This document shows positions 28,601 to 43,600 of a DNA stretch of 64,000 nt, in pieces. Below the pieces are notes generated by a model. That model did not search any database and had not been told where the DNA came from. It saw only the letters and a program-made list of their open reading frames with translations. Each line of letters starts with the position of its first letter. The first letter of the stretch is position 1. Both the position numbers and the translations under genes were made by a program. Origin of the DNA: Dicaeum eximium. Lineage: Eukaryota > Chordata > Aves > Passeriformes > Dicaeidae. The stretch spans positions 1,437,355-1,501,354 of the forward strand of contig VWZP01005794.1 of NCBI GenBank assembly GCA_013396995.1, given 5' to 3'.

Positions 28601-31600
28601 TTTATCACTCCATTTTCATATCTTCAATCAAAAGCATTTCTTTAGTCTTACATTTAACTCAAGTGTCTATTATTTATTTTCAGGCTAATTATTTTTTAAC
28701 TAAAATTGTTTTCTCACAAATTTCTTATAAATATATATTCCAAAACTTTAGCAGTTCTGGATTTAAGTTTTCAAGCAAAACATGAACTGCTTGTAAACTT
28801 TTTTATATCGCCTTTCTGCGGAATGTTATGAAAGCATATTTCCGCCTAAAAAAATTTTTCAATCAAAGAATAAAAAGTCACTAGGAAGTGTGTCAAAAGT
28901 GTCAAAAGGCCAATGTATGAATACCTACCTTCACACACAGGCTGTATACCTGACCAGGAACCATTAAGCAAGCAGGTTCGCTCTGCAGACCCTCGCAGCT
29001 GATAACCCATTTCACATGAGAAACGCAGCAGACTTTTTGTTTTGAACTCATCCCCTAGTCTAGACCCGTGAGCTGGCACTCCTGGATCATCACAAAAGCC
29101 AGGATTATTTCCTGCAAAACACAACAGAGCACAATTATTGGCAGGGACATTATGTGCAAATGTAGTGGCAGTGAAACTTCTCTCTTGCAAATAGTGCCAC
29201 TGCATTGTTTCTATTACAATCAATCCCTTTTATTCACTATTATGGTGTGAAACTAAAGTCAAAGATGAAAATAATGAAAATACATATAATTTTACCCTAC
29301 TTCTTTTCTCAGACCAATAAAGGCCTAAAGCCAGAATGTGATAAAAATAAAAACTAAAAGATAATTGAGAACACAGGAAGCACCCTGTCACTTTTTGTCA
29401 GTTCAACAAATCTGTTGCTTTTTGATATAACTGATATTTTCTACACATTGTGTTTCATTGTTTAACTTGTAGTGATGTTTTCTGTGATAACAAGAATTAA
29501 ATAATAGCAAGAGTAAGGAGAACCATATTCAATTTTTTAGGAAATGCATTTGAAATATATATATATCCAGAAAATACTCCTGTCCATCTGTGTCTGTCCA
29601 GAATGAAAGTATCTCATAATTATCTTTATCCTCTAAATCTCTATGCAAATATTGATTACAAATTTAGAAGAGAAAGAACATGTTGCAAGACAGAGCTCTC
29701 AAAGATGTCCTCATAAGTCTAATGAACCAGTCAAGTGCTTTATCACATAAAGAGGCTGTTACAGGAGATATTATACAAGATGGTTAAGGAAGCATGGTTT
29801 CAGTATTAACAATTTATTATAAATTTTGGTATAAAATTTTATATCTCCTAAATCCTTGTGTGTCTACATTGCAGTAGACAGCAATATTATCCTTTGTTCT
29901 CCACTTTCGAATTATATGTCTACACTCAAATTCTATTGAAACTACAGGTTTTGATTTTGGGCTTTGATTTTATTTTTGGTTTTGTGTTTTATTTATCAAA
30001 ATACTTGTAAATACTTTAATAGTTTGAAGTCTGTATATTCTTAAATGGGAGTTTCTTTATAGGCATCCCTCTCATATAAAAGATAAAAACCTAAACAAAG
30101 AAAAAGCAATACCAAATTTTTGAGAAAACTTGAATAGTTCATTTAGATATTAAAATTTTCTTATTTTCTCATTTTCTCATAAAATGTGCTTATGTCAGAA
30201 AGCACAATTATGTGTCATTATAGCAAGTAAGAGTGGATACAATCATGATTTCACATAAAGGAGGCCAAGACAGTTTCCTGAATTCAAGACTAACTTGTGG
30301 GCTTTGATTGTGTTCACTTCGTTTAGTACTAGGTTCTTCTAGAATAGATTGCTCTTGCTCCCCCACCCTACAGCATTTGGACCTAGATTTTCTGGTGTAA
30401 ATACATGCTTGTAAACAGTGTGAGTGTCTTAAATCAGCAGGTATATTGTGTCTCTCTGTGCACAATAAAACTCACTCTACAAAATACAGTGGCTGCCTCC
30501 AAACTGGCTGTTGAGAATGATCTCCAGCACACACAGACTTGTAAAGTATTTATTGGTTGTTTGATGGACTGCCAGGCGTGATGGTAAAAATTAATCTGAG
30601 GACAATTCAAAGAGTAAAATGGTCTCAGGGATCCAGCACTGTCATCCAGGACCTATGCCCTGGCATTGCTAAAACAGAAGTCCAGATGTGGCCTCTGAAT
30701 GCTATCTGCTTCCACTTATTTAAATTACTATTTCACAAGCATTTCTGTCTGCTTAAAATGTGTGAAATAACATGAGGACTGTGATTCAGGCTCCCACCGT
30801 GGCATGTTTATGGCATGAAACAGATAAATCACATGTACTCTGGCTTGTGAACGCAAAGGGATTTTTCAGGGCAGAATGATCTATGATTCTGAAAATTTTA
30901 TGATGTCTCAGTTGCTTCAGGATTTTGATGAGGGAATTATTCCAGATGAATGATTAGACTTTTATTTTTTTGTTGTTGTTGGATATACCTAGTTTTGACT
31001 TGGAGAAAATTTGAACTGGGACCATGAAATGTTATAATCAAAGGGTATAAAAAAAGGCAGCTACAGTAATATGAAGGTCTAGACCCCTTTTTATTTAGCA
31101 GTGTAGAAGACTCAGTATCCATTATTGAAAAATGAGTGTGTAATTCTAAACAAAAATGTCAACTATTGCTTAATTCATAAGATACAAAAGTCCATCATTG
31201 CAACAGGTCCCAGGTGACAACAAACCCTGATATCATATTTATACCATCACAGAACAATCAGGCATTCAAACATATATTAATATATAATAAAGAAATGAAT
31301 CCCATTCTGAAAGAGACTAAAAATTTTAAAAGTTATATTTGGACTGTTTTTCATATCCCTGAAGTATAAAACCAATTAGAGTTCTCAGTAATCCTGGGCA
31401 CAAGGATTCTTTCACTGACATTATGACAACGAATTATTCATATTGGATTTTGATGGATTAATCTCCTCAATATCAAACTTGGAAAGTGTAGTTTGTTTTA
31501 CAATTCTAAATACCTTAGAGAAATGAGACACCTCTTTTTAGGGTTTTCTTTGGGTTTTTTTGGCGTTTTGTTTTTTTGGTTTTTTTTAAAATTTTTTTGG

Positions 31601-34600
31601 GGGGGCAGTTCTTTGCTTTTTTTGACATTGAGCCAACGGAGATAGATTTTCATTTTCCTAGGGAATCATCATGCTCTTGAGATGCTGACCCATTGTGTTC
31701 AAAGTTAGAAAATTGAATTCTGCATCAATAACAATATTTTAGTTACCGTAGACATATTTTCCCCATCATAAGACATAAGTACAGGGCTCTTTAATGTTTT
31801 CAAAATCTGTGATTCTACAAAAATACTGTCTTATTCATGACTGAAGATATCTGAAGAGTCTCTATTATTAGCAATTAAAATTTCCCTCCATCAACAGGAG
31901 ATTTTTCCTTGTAGTGAGAAATGTTGGATAACAGCACTAGATTGTTATTTGACTATTCCAGTCTTGGTGTAATTTCAGATCTGGGATATTATGCTGGAGG
32001 AAAAGGTGAAAGTTGCATAAATGTAAGCTTAAGATAACCAAGAAAAGATTTCTTGTTGTGCAATGATGCCTTTCAGGCCTAGGCATAGAGACCATGATGG
32101 CAGTGAGATCTAGCAGTGTGAGAAGAATTTAAACTTTTTCCTCCTTGAGCAGCAGGCAACAGAAAAGAAAGAGTAGTGATTTTAATTCCCTTTCTTTTCT
32201 CAGTATTTTAAATTCTGCTCAGCATCCTTGCAGAATCATCCTTGCAGCTCATAAATGGACTGTTTTCAAAGAACACTTATTCAGAGCTTTTTCAGAGTAC
32301 TGAAAATAATTCAAAGTACCTTACACCTATTTAAATTAGATCAAATTTGAATTGAGCCACATTGAATCACATCAGCCCAACAGTGGGCATGTCCAATAGT
32401 TCAAGGGAAGTTATAAGACTGTATAACGGGTAATTATGAACAATTTTCTCACTAGGAAATTTTCTTCTTAAATCATTCAGGTATTCGATTTTTATATACC
32501 AAAGTGTGTATACCTGTTCCCTTACAAAAGCTCTTAATATGCTGTGGGTGTCCTTAGGGGCCAATCCTCGCCTGAACTCTTCACTTCAACAAAACTCTGT
32601 GATGTTTTATGGCTTCTTGAAGGTTTGCATAGTCTAGGGAAGAATTAACTGTTCCTGCCAGCACCAAGAACACGCCAGAAATGTATGGTGTTTGCACATT
32701 GTGACAGTAACAAAGTATATTTCTGCAAGAGAAAGAGGAGCAAAATGTACAAAGTTTACCTTAATACCTTTGCAGTGGAGTTTCTTAATCAAAGTTGTCT
32801 GATGTAGAAACCTTTGTTTACACAAAACAGTGTTCATAAAAATATAATGCAACACATGTATCTTTTTCAACCAAATCTTGACCAGGTTTGAAACATTGTT
32901 TTTCTGTATACAACTAGAGCATCTGACTGAGGAATGAAGTTTTGAAGTAGTGACAAAGAGAATAAAATGATTATGAAAATATTTCAGTAAATGGGTGTGA
33001 TACAGCAGAGTGGCTATTGGTGAAAAGAAAATATAACTGGAAAATAAAGAAAACAAATATTTGGCTAAAAAAGTGTGAGAATAGCCTTACTCATATGGGA
33101 AGGAGACGTTCAGATAATGGCTGGTACAAGTACCTGAGCAGTGAGGGAGAGTCCCACTCCAGCGGCTGTCTTCTTGGCACTCCCTCGTAGAATTTCCTAT
33201 GAGCCTTCGACCCGCTGTGCAAGAATAGTGAATTATGGAGCCATATGTAAATTTGTCTCCTGAAAGAATTGCATTTGCAGGTACCCCAGGATGTCCACAA
33301 GAAATGGCTAGCAAAGGAAAGAACACAACATTATGAGATGTTTTCATAGCCCAGAAAAAATATCTTATAACCTTTAAATACAAGGCTGGTTCCACAAAAT
33401 ATATGTGTCTGTCTGAATTTCAGCTCTTACATAGCTTTAGTTTTCTTGTTGCTATAGATGATCTATTGGTCATTTGAAAGATTAAATGCAAAACTATGTA
33501 TAAAACTAGGCTGTCCAGTTTAGCCTTTCTGTGAAAATATATAGATTTCTTTCCTTATTCATTTCTGTTCATGATCCTTCCCTACAAATAGTACACCTCC
33601 TTTTGGAAGGAAGACACCAAATAAGACTATTGCTGTAATTTCCTTATATATTGCAAATATGATAATGTAAGTTGCTCTATCAGCTCTACAGCTGGGTACA
33701 GCATAGTGAAATAAAATATCTATTCTGTAATATTATTATAGGAATGTGATGAACTAGAGTGAGCAAGAGGAAAATGGATTACTGATTACTTTTATAATAC
33801 TAAATCATATATATTTTTCTAAGATACAAGAAGTAAGGAACATGCTTGCACCAGTAAATATTCTTACCAAACTAAAAAAAAAAATATGCAGCTATTTTGT
33901 ATTTAAAATTGTATATTTTCCCCAATTATTTTACTACTGAAATGTGACTAAACACACTTTTTCAGGTTATAGCTCTTGTTGATAGACATTGAAAGCATAG
34001 ATTGTGAAAAAAAAAAAAAAACCAAACAAAACTGCTTGGGTCATGTGAATATTACATACACAGCAGTATGAAAAGCATAATAAAGAAATAAATTCACCAA
34101 CCTAGTGACATTTATTGCCCTGGTATATAAGTGTAAATCTATGAAATACATCATTTTAGTAAAAAAAATTGCAATTCTGTAGAGCAAAAACTTTAAAAAC
34201 ATCTGATGTGTTTCAAAATAAAGTACAGTTTAATTTCATTTACTACTTCTTATAATTGCATTGCAAATCACAAATCATGTCAACAAATTAACAGTGATCA
34301 GAGAAGGAAAATATCTCAATGGAAATTAAACTCAGGCAAATTGTTATTTTGTTTGATGTGAAGCTTACTGATCATAGGAAACACCACATTTCTTCCCTCT
34401 CTGAGGAGAAATGATGAGGGAAATATGAAGTGATGTTAAGAAAAGACCCTATTGAGCAAAATTTTTCTACACAACATTTCACAGATTTGTTCTCACATAT
34501 ACACCAGAATGAGTGTGAAAAAAATATAAATATCTGATATAGGCATTAATGACCTTAGACTATAATTCTAAATTATAATAAATAAATAATTATTTTAGAT

Positions 34601-37600
34601 TTCCCTAGCTGTTTCCAGATACCTTGACGATTCACTGATAGGGGAAGTTAATGTCGACTTTCTGGCATTTGAAATAATAGTTCCACATTTCCCTGGAAAC
34701 ACATTTTTAATAATGGTAAGTTGCATGGTATTTTGTCTTAATGTTTCCTTACTGAGATGTACAATTTGCAATTTATTGATCTTGAAGTCCACATTGTTCC
34801 TTAACAGATGGCTACACTTCTTTTTTCTATCCTGACTTAAAATCACGCACAACTCCTTAATGCTAATCCAAGCAAAGGGATACTTACACAAGCACTTTGG
34901 TAATGATCTATCCCATAACCCATTAGCTTTACAGGTCAGTGCAGATGAGCCCAAGAGGTAAAAGCCCTTCTTGCAATGGTAAGCCACGCTTGTTCCGTAC
35001 TTGAAGCTTTCAGGGTAATTCTGCTGCCCGTGACGAATTGCATTCTCCACAAAGCCAGGATCAGAGCAGTTCACCACTGTAAGACAAACAGTATTCATTG
35101 CTGATGATAACAGCTGATGCTGATAACAGCAATATCATAAGTTTAGCAATGATTTTCATTACTTCACTAGAAGCTTGTGGCTGTGGTTCATCTACGGTTC
35201 CTTCGTGGGTTTTATTTGACTTAAATATCAGAAACATTGACTCCTAAGTAAGACACTAGATCTTTTTGCTTTGAAAGTAATACTACAGTTTACTCCAGTT
35301 CTTTTAATAGTCTTGGACAAGATACATAGTGTCAAGTATACAAGTGGTTCAAAGATAAAAGAGAAATTGGAGGAATTTTTTATCATTCCCTTAGTAGGCT
35401 TAGTGTGGTTTTCTATATAATTTTAATGTGAAGGAACAGTTTATAGTTCATATAACACTTTGACATTTCCTTTTTTTTTTTTTTTTAATTTCCTCTAATG
35501 AGAAAATTTGCTTCAAATATTAAGGACATTTTCTGCTATTAATGTGTAGAACAGGAAAAGAAAGACAGTGAGAAATCAAATACTTGAGAGGGGAGCAGGA
35601 GTAAGGGTAAGCACCAAAAAGTATGAAGTAATTTTTTTTCAGATAGCCATTAAAAACCTAAAAAATTATAGGTTTTTTCATGACTGTTTAGTTTTTATGT
35701 AAAGTATAGCTACCCTCCCCACTCCTCCATTTTATACTTTGCAGTGACTGCAGGGTCATAGAATCATTTAACAACTTGGGTTGGAAGGGATTTTTTCAAA
35801 TACTCAATTTTGCTGTCTGTTAATCTGAAAACTATATGAAAAGTTACAAACACCTACTCCACCCTCCCATCTTCATTCTAAAGATAACAGTATAAGTAAA
35901 CTAAAACAGACTTAAAATATTATTAGTACCACAAATTAAAGTTCATCAAAGAACTACAGGAATCTACCTTTCAAATATGTCATTTACTTCAAATCTATTT
36001 TCATGAAAAATAAATCAATGTAGAAGAATATAGATAAGATTATAATCTTAGAAGTAAGATATGCATAGTCCCCAATGGACTGCTTTTTACTCCTTTTATT
36101 CAAAAGCTCAAGTTTTACTATTCACAAAATTTAAATGTGCTAATTAGACAATACACTAGAACAAGGCAGCTTGTGCAAATACTCATTAATTGAAGGGACA
36201 TTTCATTCAATAAGCTGAAAAGCATCAGGATTTTAGAAAAATTCTAACATTCTAAAACAATCTGGAGCAAAATTTAATTTAAAAATTATAAAGTTTTAGT
36301 TTATTTATCCTTATCTTTTAAAGCCATGCTCTTAAAGCTTTTAAATGTTCATAATTTTAACCTCTCAATTCTAAACAAACATATACCTAGGTCTAAAGAA
36401 TGTCTCATAAGCATCTAAAGTTTTCCTTCATAAAAATTATTTTAGAAGTAGTATTTGGGGAAAAGAACCCTTTGACATAAAGAAACCTATTTTCCATGTA
36501 CCAAGTATTACGAAAAACACTGACAATACAATTACAGAAAAAAAGTCCAACATATTTTTAAAAATTAGGTAATACAATAATGCACACAAAGCATTAGAAA
36601 GGTATTACGTAGAATGATTATGTTCAATGAAAGAGATCAGTTGTTTGTTTTGGTTTTTTTGTGTTCCTTAGCAGTAATAAAACTTCTTTAGAGTCTCCTA
36701 ACTGAAACTATTCCTATTTGTTTTATGGCGAATCCTAGAAAATAATTCACGAGAGAAGTTACATTCAGCTTACATATAATAGTTTAGCTTATATTTCATA
36801 CTAAAAGCTTTTATTTAAACATAGTGTTACAACCATAACATTTTATACAGAAATCAGAAATATGCAGATTAAATAAATATGTGTTTACACAAGATTTTAT
36901 TGACAGAAACAAATACCTCTTTAGCACTTGACTGGCTTTTTTCTGTCCCATAAGACAGGGAAAAATATCAAGTAATATCTTACTACTCTTTGAAAGCTGT
37001 GAAAAATTTGGATGTGGAAGTCTGTGTCTCTGTACTTGCTTTGAATAATTCCAAAAATTCTTTTTTCTGGGCATCTCTATTTACATGACACATTCTTTGT
37101 TACTGCTTTTTTTTCCATGGTTACTCATCTTTGTCAGCTAAGTCTAATCCTTGCACTGGCAATATAACTATCATTGTAGATCAGGGACACATGTGAAAGT
37201 CTGTAAAATGTAGAGTCCACTGACAGAATGCCTTACCAAAACATTCAGCTAGATCTGAAGGAGCTCATATATGCTCACAGTACAATCCTTTCTTACAGAA
37301 ACCAGCACAGTTCCCGGAAGTGCTGCATCCTAATGAACCCTGTTTCCTAGGCAATTAGACGCAGTGTAGTTCTGGGGAGACGCTACTGTGAAGTTTCTGC
37401 TTTTGGAACTAGCCTGCATCCTCTGCATAGTTATAAGTTGCCTTGTACAATCCAATACAATACAAAAGTTACCTTGTACACTTAATTTTTCCACATAAAT
37501 TTATACACGTTCCTAAACATTTGAATACACACCTATATCAATGTGAATGAAAGAAAGCCAGCACTTGTTTTCTAGCACGATTCCATTATATGGTGGCTCA

Positions 37601-40600
37601 GTCTATGCCATTGTGCATTGTTACCCTCCAGCACAGGATGAATTTCCCTGAACTGCTCATGAAGAATGATCCTCCTGTCCATAATAACCCCTGAGCCATG
37701 CTCCAAACTATTCCTATGAATGTGCCACTTGGTTCAAATGAAAAACCATCTAAATAAGTAGAAGGAATTCAGCTCCCATGCCAGGCACTGTTTAATAAAA
37801 AAATACAGATAAATTAAATTTCAAACACAGAAGTGAATGTTTCAAAATCTTTCTGTTTAGCTAAAACTATTTTTTATGGTAATTTGATTCCCAACCTCCC
37901 AATTACAAAATACCACTATTGTGATCCATCATATCAAAAAATGAAGTCCAGGGTTGTATGGAATATTTGTAGTGGTAGAGAACAGAATTCAGGTCTTCTT
38001 GAGACCTAGATCCATGTTCTAATCAGTACACCATTTTGCAATGAAATTGTGTATCAAAAAGTAACTATGGCAAAATAACACTTTTCTATTCCACTGATAC
38101 CTCCCTGTTTTAGCAACTACACCTTCAAGAGCAGCTTAAATGATACAGATAAAAAAAAAGACAGAATTGTGCTTTATAGCTGTAACAATATATGAAAAAT
38201 CCTGTGGAAAAATAATAATTATATTCCTCTGCCAATAGTCCAAAGGTGAATTAATATCTATATGTCAATCATATTTAAAATTTTTCTGTATTAGAAATTT
38301 TATCCTGGTACAAATAGAACTCTTGCTGTACTCACAGAGATCCACAGTAGAGATGCATGTTTAGTAGCCTGAATTTAATATCATCCAAATTTGTTTTAGC
38401 TAAGGAATATAGCAAATTGAAAACTGGGCATACACTTTCACAGTTAAATTTAATTAATGAATACACAAAACCAGTGGAAATTTTCATGAGGACACATACT
38501 ACTGAATTTTTCCCAAGCTATAGGACAAGATTCATAGTGTTTAGCAGATTAAGTTTTTTATGATGCCAAAAGGATCTTCCTCCATGCAATCTATATTTTT
38601 AGTTTCTTTTCTGGTGGAATTTTTGGGTGATTTTGTTTGGTGGTTTTAGGGGTGTTGGATTTGTTTGTTTTAGGGTTTTTGCTTGTTTATTTGGTTTGGG
38701 TTTGGGTTTTGTTGCTGTTATTGTTTTGTCTGAGAATGAAGTTTCAGATGCTCTGGTATTCTCTTTGATGGAATGGGGAGGACAGTAGAGATTCAAAAGC
38801 ACAAATCTTAAAAGAAGGTGCCTTCCAGAGCAAAAATGTAGACAACTTTTCATAGCATCATAGACTATCAGTCACATAGAAATCTCATTTGGGAGTTGTG
38901 GGAACTCCAGAATATCAGAAAGTACTATTTTTTTAACCATAATATTGACTGCTAATTTTATTTATAGATCAAAGTGATAAACAGTGAAATACTGTACAGA
39001 TAAAAAAATTATGTAAAAGAAAAAGCAGTAAAATAAACAGTGAAATGCCATTTTATTATTTGTTCAAATGGAAAACCAAAAAGTGCTTATTTTTCACTGC
39101 AATTTAGAGAAAATCATTGCTATTTAACTTAAATAGGTACTAGATTAGTTGAAAGAGAACATTGAATGTAGTAGTTCAAATTATTTCAATTTTATTCTCA
39201 GAATATTCTATTGAAATAGATGAAAAAACGGATGCATGTTAAAAATTCTTGCATTTATTGAAGGTTTTGTGGATTCATGAATAAAACTATCTTCAAATAG
39301 TCTTCTCATCCTATGGATTACTCAATTCTTTCCCTAGGTTTAATTTTTAACCAGCATTTTTTTTTCACAAGAGCTGTCCCTTTTTTTAGTGAATTTGAGA
39401 TTATTAACATTAAAGAAAATCAAGTATAGCTGTTTAAAATTAAATCTGTGGTTTAACTGGTAATCATGCCAAGTTCGCTTATGGAAAGTCAGTTTCAGAA
39501 ATTAAAAGGAACTTTTCTTCATGAAGATATGCTGGCCCAAAGCTACCCAAAAGCAATTCTAACTGAACTATTTTTGCAAGTCAATAGGGAGAACAGGAAA
39601 AGTTAATTTACCATGCAGACCATAAACATGGAATGTTCAAGGAATATATTGTAGTTCTGAAGTATCAGTTTTTCTGTGTGATTCAGAGTTTTCACTCCAA
39701 TACCAGTAGTATCTGTTTAGACAGCTCAGTGATGAATAAAATACAAAACAGTGACCAGAAGCATAATTTAAGCATGTGCTCTGTGAACAAAATTCTTGCA
39801 TCATACATGAATTCTTATCAAAGGATTATGCAAGAGAATACAATCACTCAAGTTAAAAATAACCACAATTATGCCTGAGGTACCACTTAAGATCAGCTAC
39901 CAGTTTTTAATACACAAATGTGCTGTTGCTAAGAAGGGCTGCAGTAAGGAGTACTTTGGAAAAGAATTTGAGTTGGCTGGCATACAGAACTAAGGCAATA
40001 TTTTCCCCAATTGCCTTTCACCCTGCGGACTCAATTGTAAATCACAGTGAGAAGAGATGGAGATCGCTCTCCCTCAATGACACCTGTCAAGAGTTCCATG
40101 GGAAATGAACTCTGTCAGTCTTGGTTTAGTCTTCTGAGAAAAGCTGGAGAATACTCCAAGTCTGCCCCAATAACTTTGGAACCTCGCACTGAGTGGATTC
40201 AATCCCTTGAGGACAAAGGATTTAAAACACCATGTCAGAGTCCTCTAGGGCAGCTTTCTGTTAAGAAGTTGAATGATCATCAAAAAGTACATAATTCACA
40301 GTATTTAATTTCTTGTTCTCACCCTCTCTTTTTTTTTCTTGACAGAACAATCTTAAGCTTCTTTAATAAACTTTCATATCTTATCAGCAGTATTTTTAAA
40401 CATTTTTTATCTGAAAAGTATTGCATTAATGTTGGTATCTAGAATATATTTAGGGACTGACACTCTAGAGTGAAAAAGAGTAAAGAATACACACTGGTTT
40501 TATGACAAGTTTTTTAAAATGCTGCCTATAAAAAACCAAGAAAGCTCTGCTTGTGAAAGTATAATGACAAAATTGGAATGGAATGGAATTTTAGTAAAGG

Positions 40601-43600
40601 TCAATGCAAAATCAACAATAGACAAGGATGAAAACTTCTCAGATTTTGCAAGGTATTACAACAGCAAATTGACCAGAAACATAAAGTACTTACCTGTTAT
40701 TTTTCTCTTGTGTTCTCTGTATGCAAAATTCATTTTAGGGCATCTATGTACAAGTACTATTAACACAATACCTTTTGTCAGACTAGACTCTGGGATTATG
40801 ACTTAAAGTCTTTTTCTTCAGATTCTTTATTAATCTGAGCATTGTTTTTCACCTGGGTGAGGAACTCTGCATTTGTCTCAAAAGATGTTTCTACTACCTT
40901 TTGAAGTGTCTTTGCCTGATCTCCAGGCTGTTTTCACTCCAGGAGGGGCATCTCTGCCAGATCAGGTAAATATCTCAAACACTGTATGGCATCTCCCATG
41001 GCACCTCACCTTATTTAGGAAACCTACTCAAGTGCAAGTCATCCTTCTGAAGAATATCAACGTGCTACAATATGAACAGATTAGATGTATCTGACATTTA
41101 AGTGTAAATATGTCACAACAAAGGCCTCTGACTTTGGAAAAAACAAAACTGAACAAAATGCATTTCTCAGCTTATAAGAACCCTTGAGTCCAGGACATAT
41201 GGAAAATTGCTTAAATTCAGAGCTGCTTTATCTTTGGATGAGAAGAATTGGTCACCAGTCTCAATCTCTCCCACCTTTCTATCAGCTGCCATCAGAAAGG
41301 TTATTTTTCTTGGCAATGAAGGAGTGGAACATATTACCACTGGTTCAAATTACATAGCCACTAAATAGAACACGATAAAATTAGCAATAATTTGTAGATA
41401 CCAGATTCCTGATAAGACATAAAAGTCTAATTTAACTTTTCAAGAATCTAAGACCAATGAGATAAAGAATGATAAACCTTTCAAATTAGAAATTCAGCAC
41501 AATTGCAGTATAAATAAACAGAGATCTGAATTCTTTATTACTAACAAATAGCCTGGACTTACTGGTACAAGCTGAAGAATGTGAGCTATTTCAAATCTCT
41601 GCAACTTGGCCACATAGATCTTCCCATCAAAGTGTTTCTGGTCTTAAGAAACATATTTTTAACAGGAGAAAAGCTCCTAAAATCTCATTTATAAGAAGAT
41701 AAAAGGAAGTCTGAAGGAAACAGTAGCAAAGGATATCCACTTTTCTTGATACAGATTATGAATATGAGTCTGCCTTAATACAGGCAGAAAGTGTGGTGTT
41801 TAATACAGTAGTTCTTGCTTCAAGCATAATATATGGGAAAATGACCTGCAGTGCAATCAGGAGTGCAGAGCCCTGATGAGACCATCTGATTCAGTTCTCA
41901 TTTTGGTGGTTAGGAGTTATTATGACAAGCAGAAAGAATGGAGATTGGCTTTCTGTGCTTGCAAAGACTAAATGGAAAGTGGTTCCAAACTGCTAATGGA
42001 AAAAAAAATCCAGTGAATATACTTGGCTTAGGATTTAATATAGTCATAACTACTTCTGGGGTAGCGCATCCAGGTTGCACCAAGCTCTGCTGAGACAGGT
42101 TTGCAGCAAGGAATAGAGATCTGGGTATTGTCATTCTTCTGATGCCATTTGATTCCAGTTTAATGGCAAGTAAACCAACTACTTGACCTGTTCTTTATCA
42201 AATAAATAAAAGTAAAGATAGAGTCCATGTGGAGAATTACAAATGATGAATTTAAAGTTATACTTCAGAGACTTTCACATTCCAGAAAAGGTTATCCCCA
42301 ATCTTTAGAAAATACTAAATACATCAAAAGGATTAAAAAAATATATATATATTAACATATATTAATGTTTAAAAAATTTTTAAAAATTTGGGGTTTCTAC
42401 CACACAAAGAACTTTAACATCAGAATATGCCATTTTTTTTTTACTTGTGACAGAAACAGTGAGAACATAGTTTCCCCAAGGCACAGGTATTTTAAGAATT
42501 ACATTACCTCAGAACACAGGTCCAAATAAAATACTAAAAAAAAAATCTAGATTTTAAGAGAGAATAGGTTTTACTTGCTGAGCCAAAACACTTAACCAGA
42601 ACAGACACAAGAGCATTCTGAAGCAGGGGGAAATATCATTGCAAAGCAATTCAGTGCCTGCAGTGCATTTAGGATATATGAACATATGAAAATCCTTTTT
42701 TTCATACAAGCTTTTATCATATGGCTCTTAAATAGGAAATATGGTCTTTTGTGTGCATTACTTTTTTCTTAGCCAAAAACCCTCATTTTATTTTCTTACT
42801 AAATTTCCTGTCACTGATTACTTAGCTAACGTGCTATTGACACAACAGACAGAAGCAATGTATCATTGCAAAAGGGTGCCTAAGAACTGCCCCAGCTTTA
42901 TTTTCCAAAAATATCAAGGTTTCCTATGCATACATAACAGCTCAGTTTCAACATAAAAAAAAAGATAAAATATAAAAGAAAAAATAAAATAAAATACACT
43001 TCTGCAATGCCTTCAAGCAGCAATTTTTAATTTGTAGCACTTGCTGTTCAGTCTCAGCCAAATGAAGCCAAGTTCATTATTGACTCAAGTGAACTCAACT
43101 GAGGTTTGAAAGAAAGGTCATATGTAAAATCTCTGTTGAATTAAATTGTACAGGTTTGCTGGGAATCAAACCTTTCCCAGTAGGATATCTAAAGAGCTGG
43201 AAGATTTACTTTCTTTGTAAACAAATTCATAATTCATTGTTAACAATGAACTTTAAAACTAATGTTTTCCACCCATTAGATAAAGGACAATTTTAGAAGT
43301 AAAGGCGTATGCCTTTTACTTGCTTTAGGTAAGTTCTAATCAATTCATTAAGACCAAATTTAACATAGGAATATATATATATATACATATATATATATAG
43401 TCTTTAGTCATAAACTATACAAGAATACTTGAACTTGGAAGTGACATCTAAACAGTTTGCCCAGGGCTTTGTCCAGTTAGGTTTTGAATAGCTGTAAGAA
43501 TGGAAAACCCACAATGTCTCTGGGAAATTTATTCAGGTGTTTTATCACCCTCACATTTAAAAAGCTTTTTCTTATGTTTGATTTTGTACCCTTTGCATCA

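Noticed and set aside
34595..34887. Long C-terminal extension of the sushi frame past the exon
   Set aside because: A consensus donor (gtaagt) ends the exon at 34888; the continuation is intron read-through. The same applies to the extensions beyond other sushi exons.
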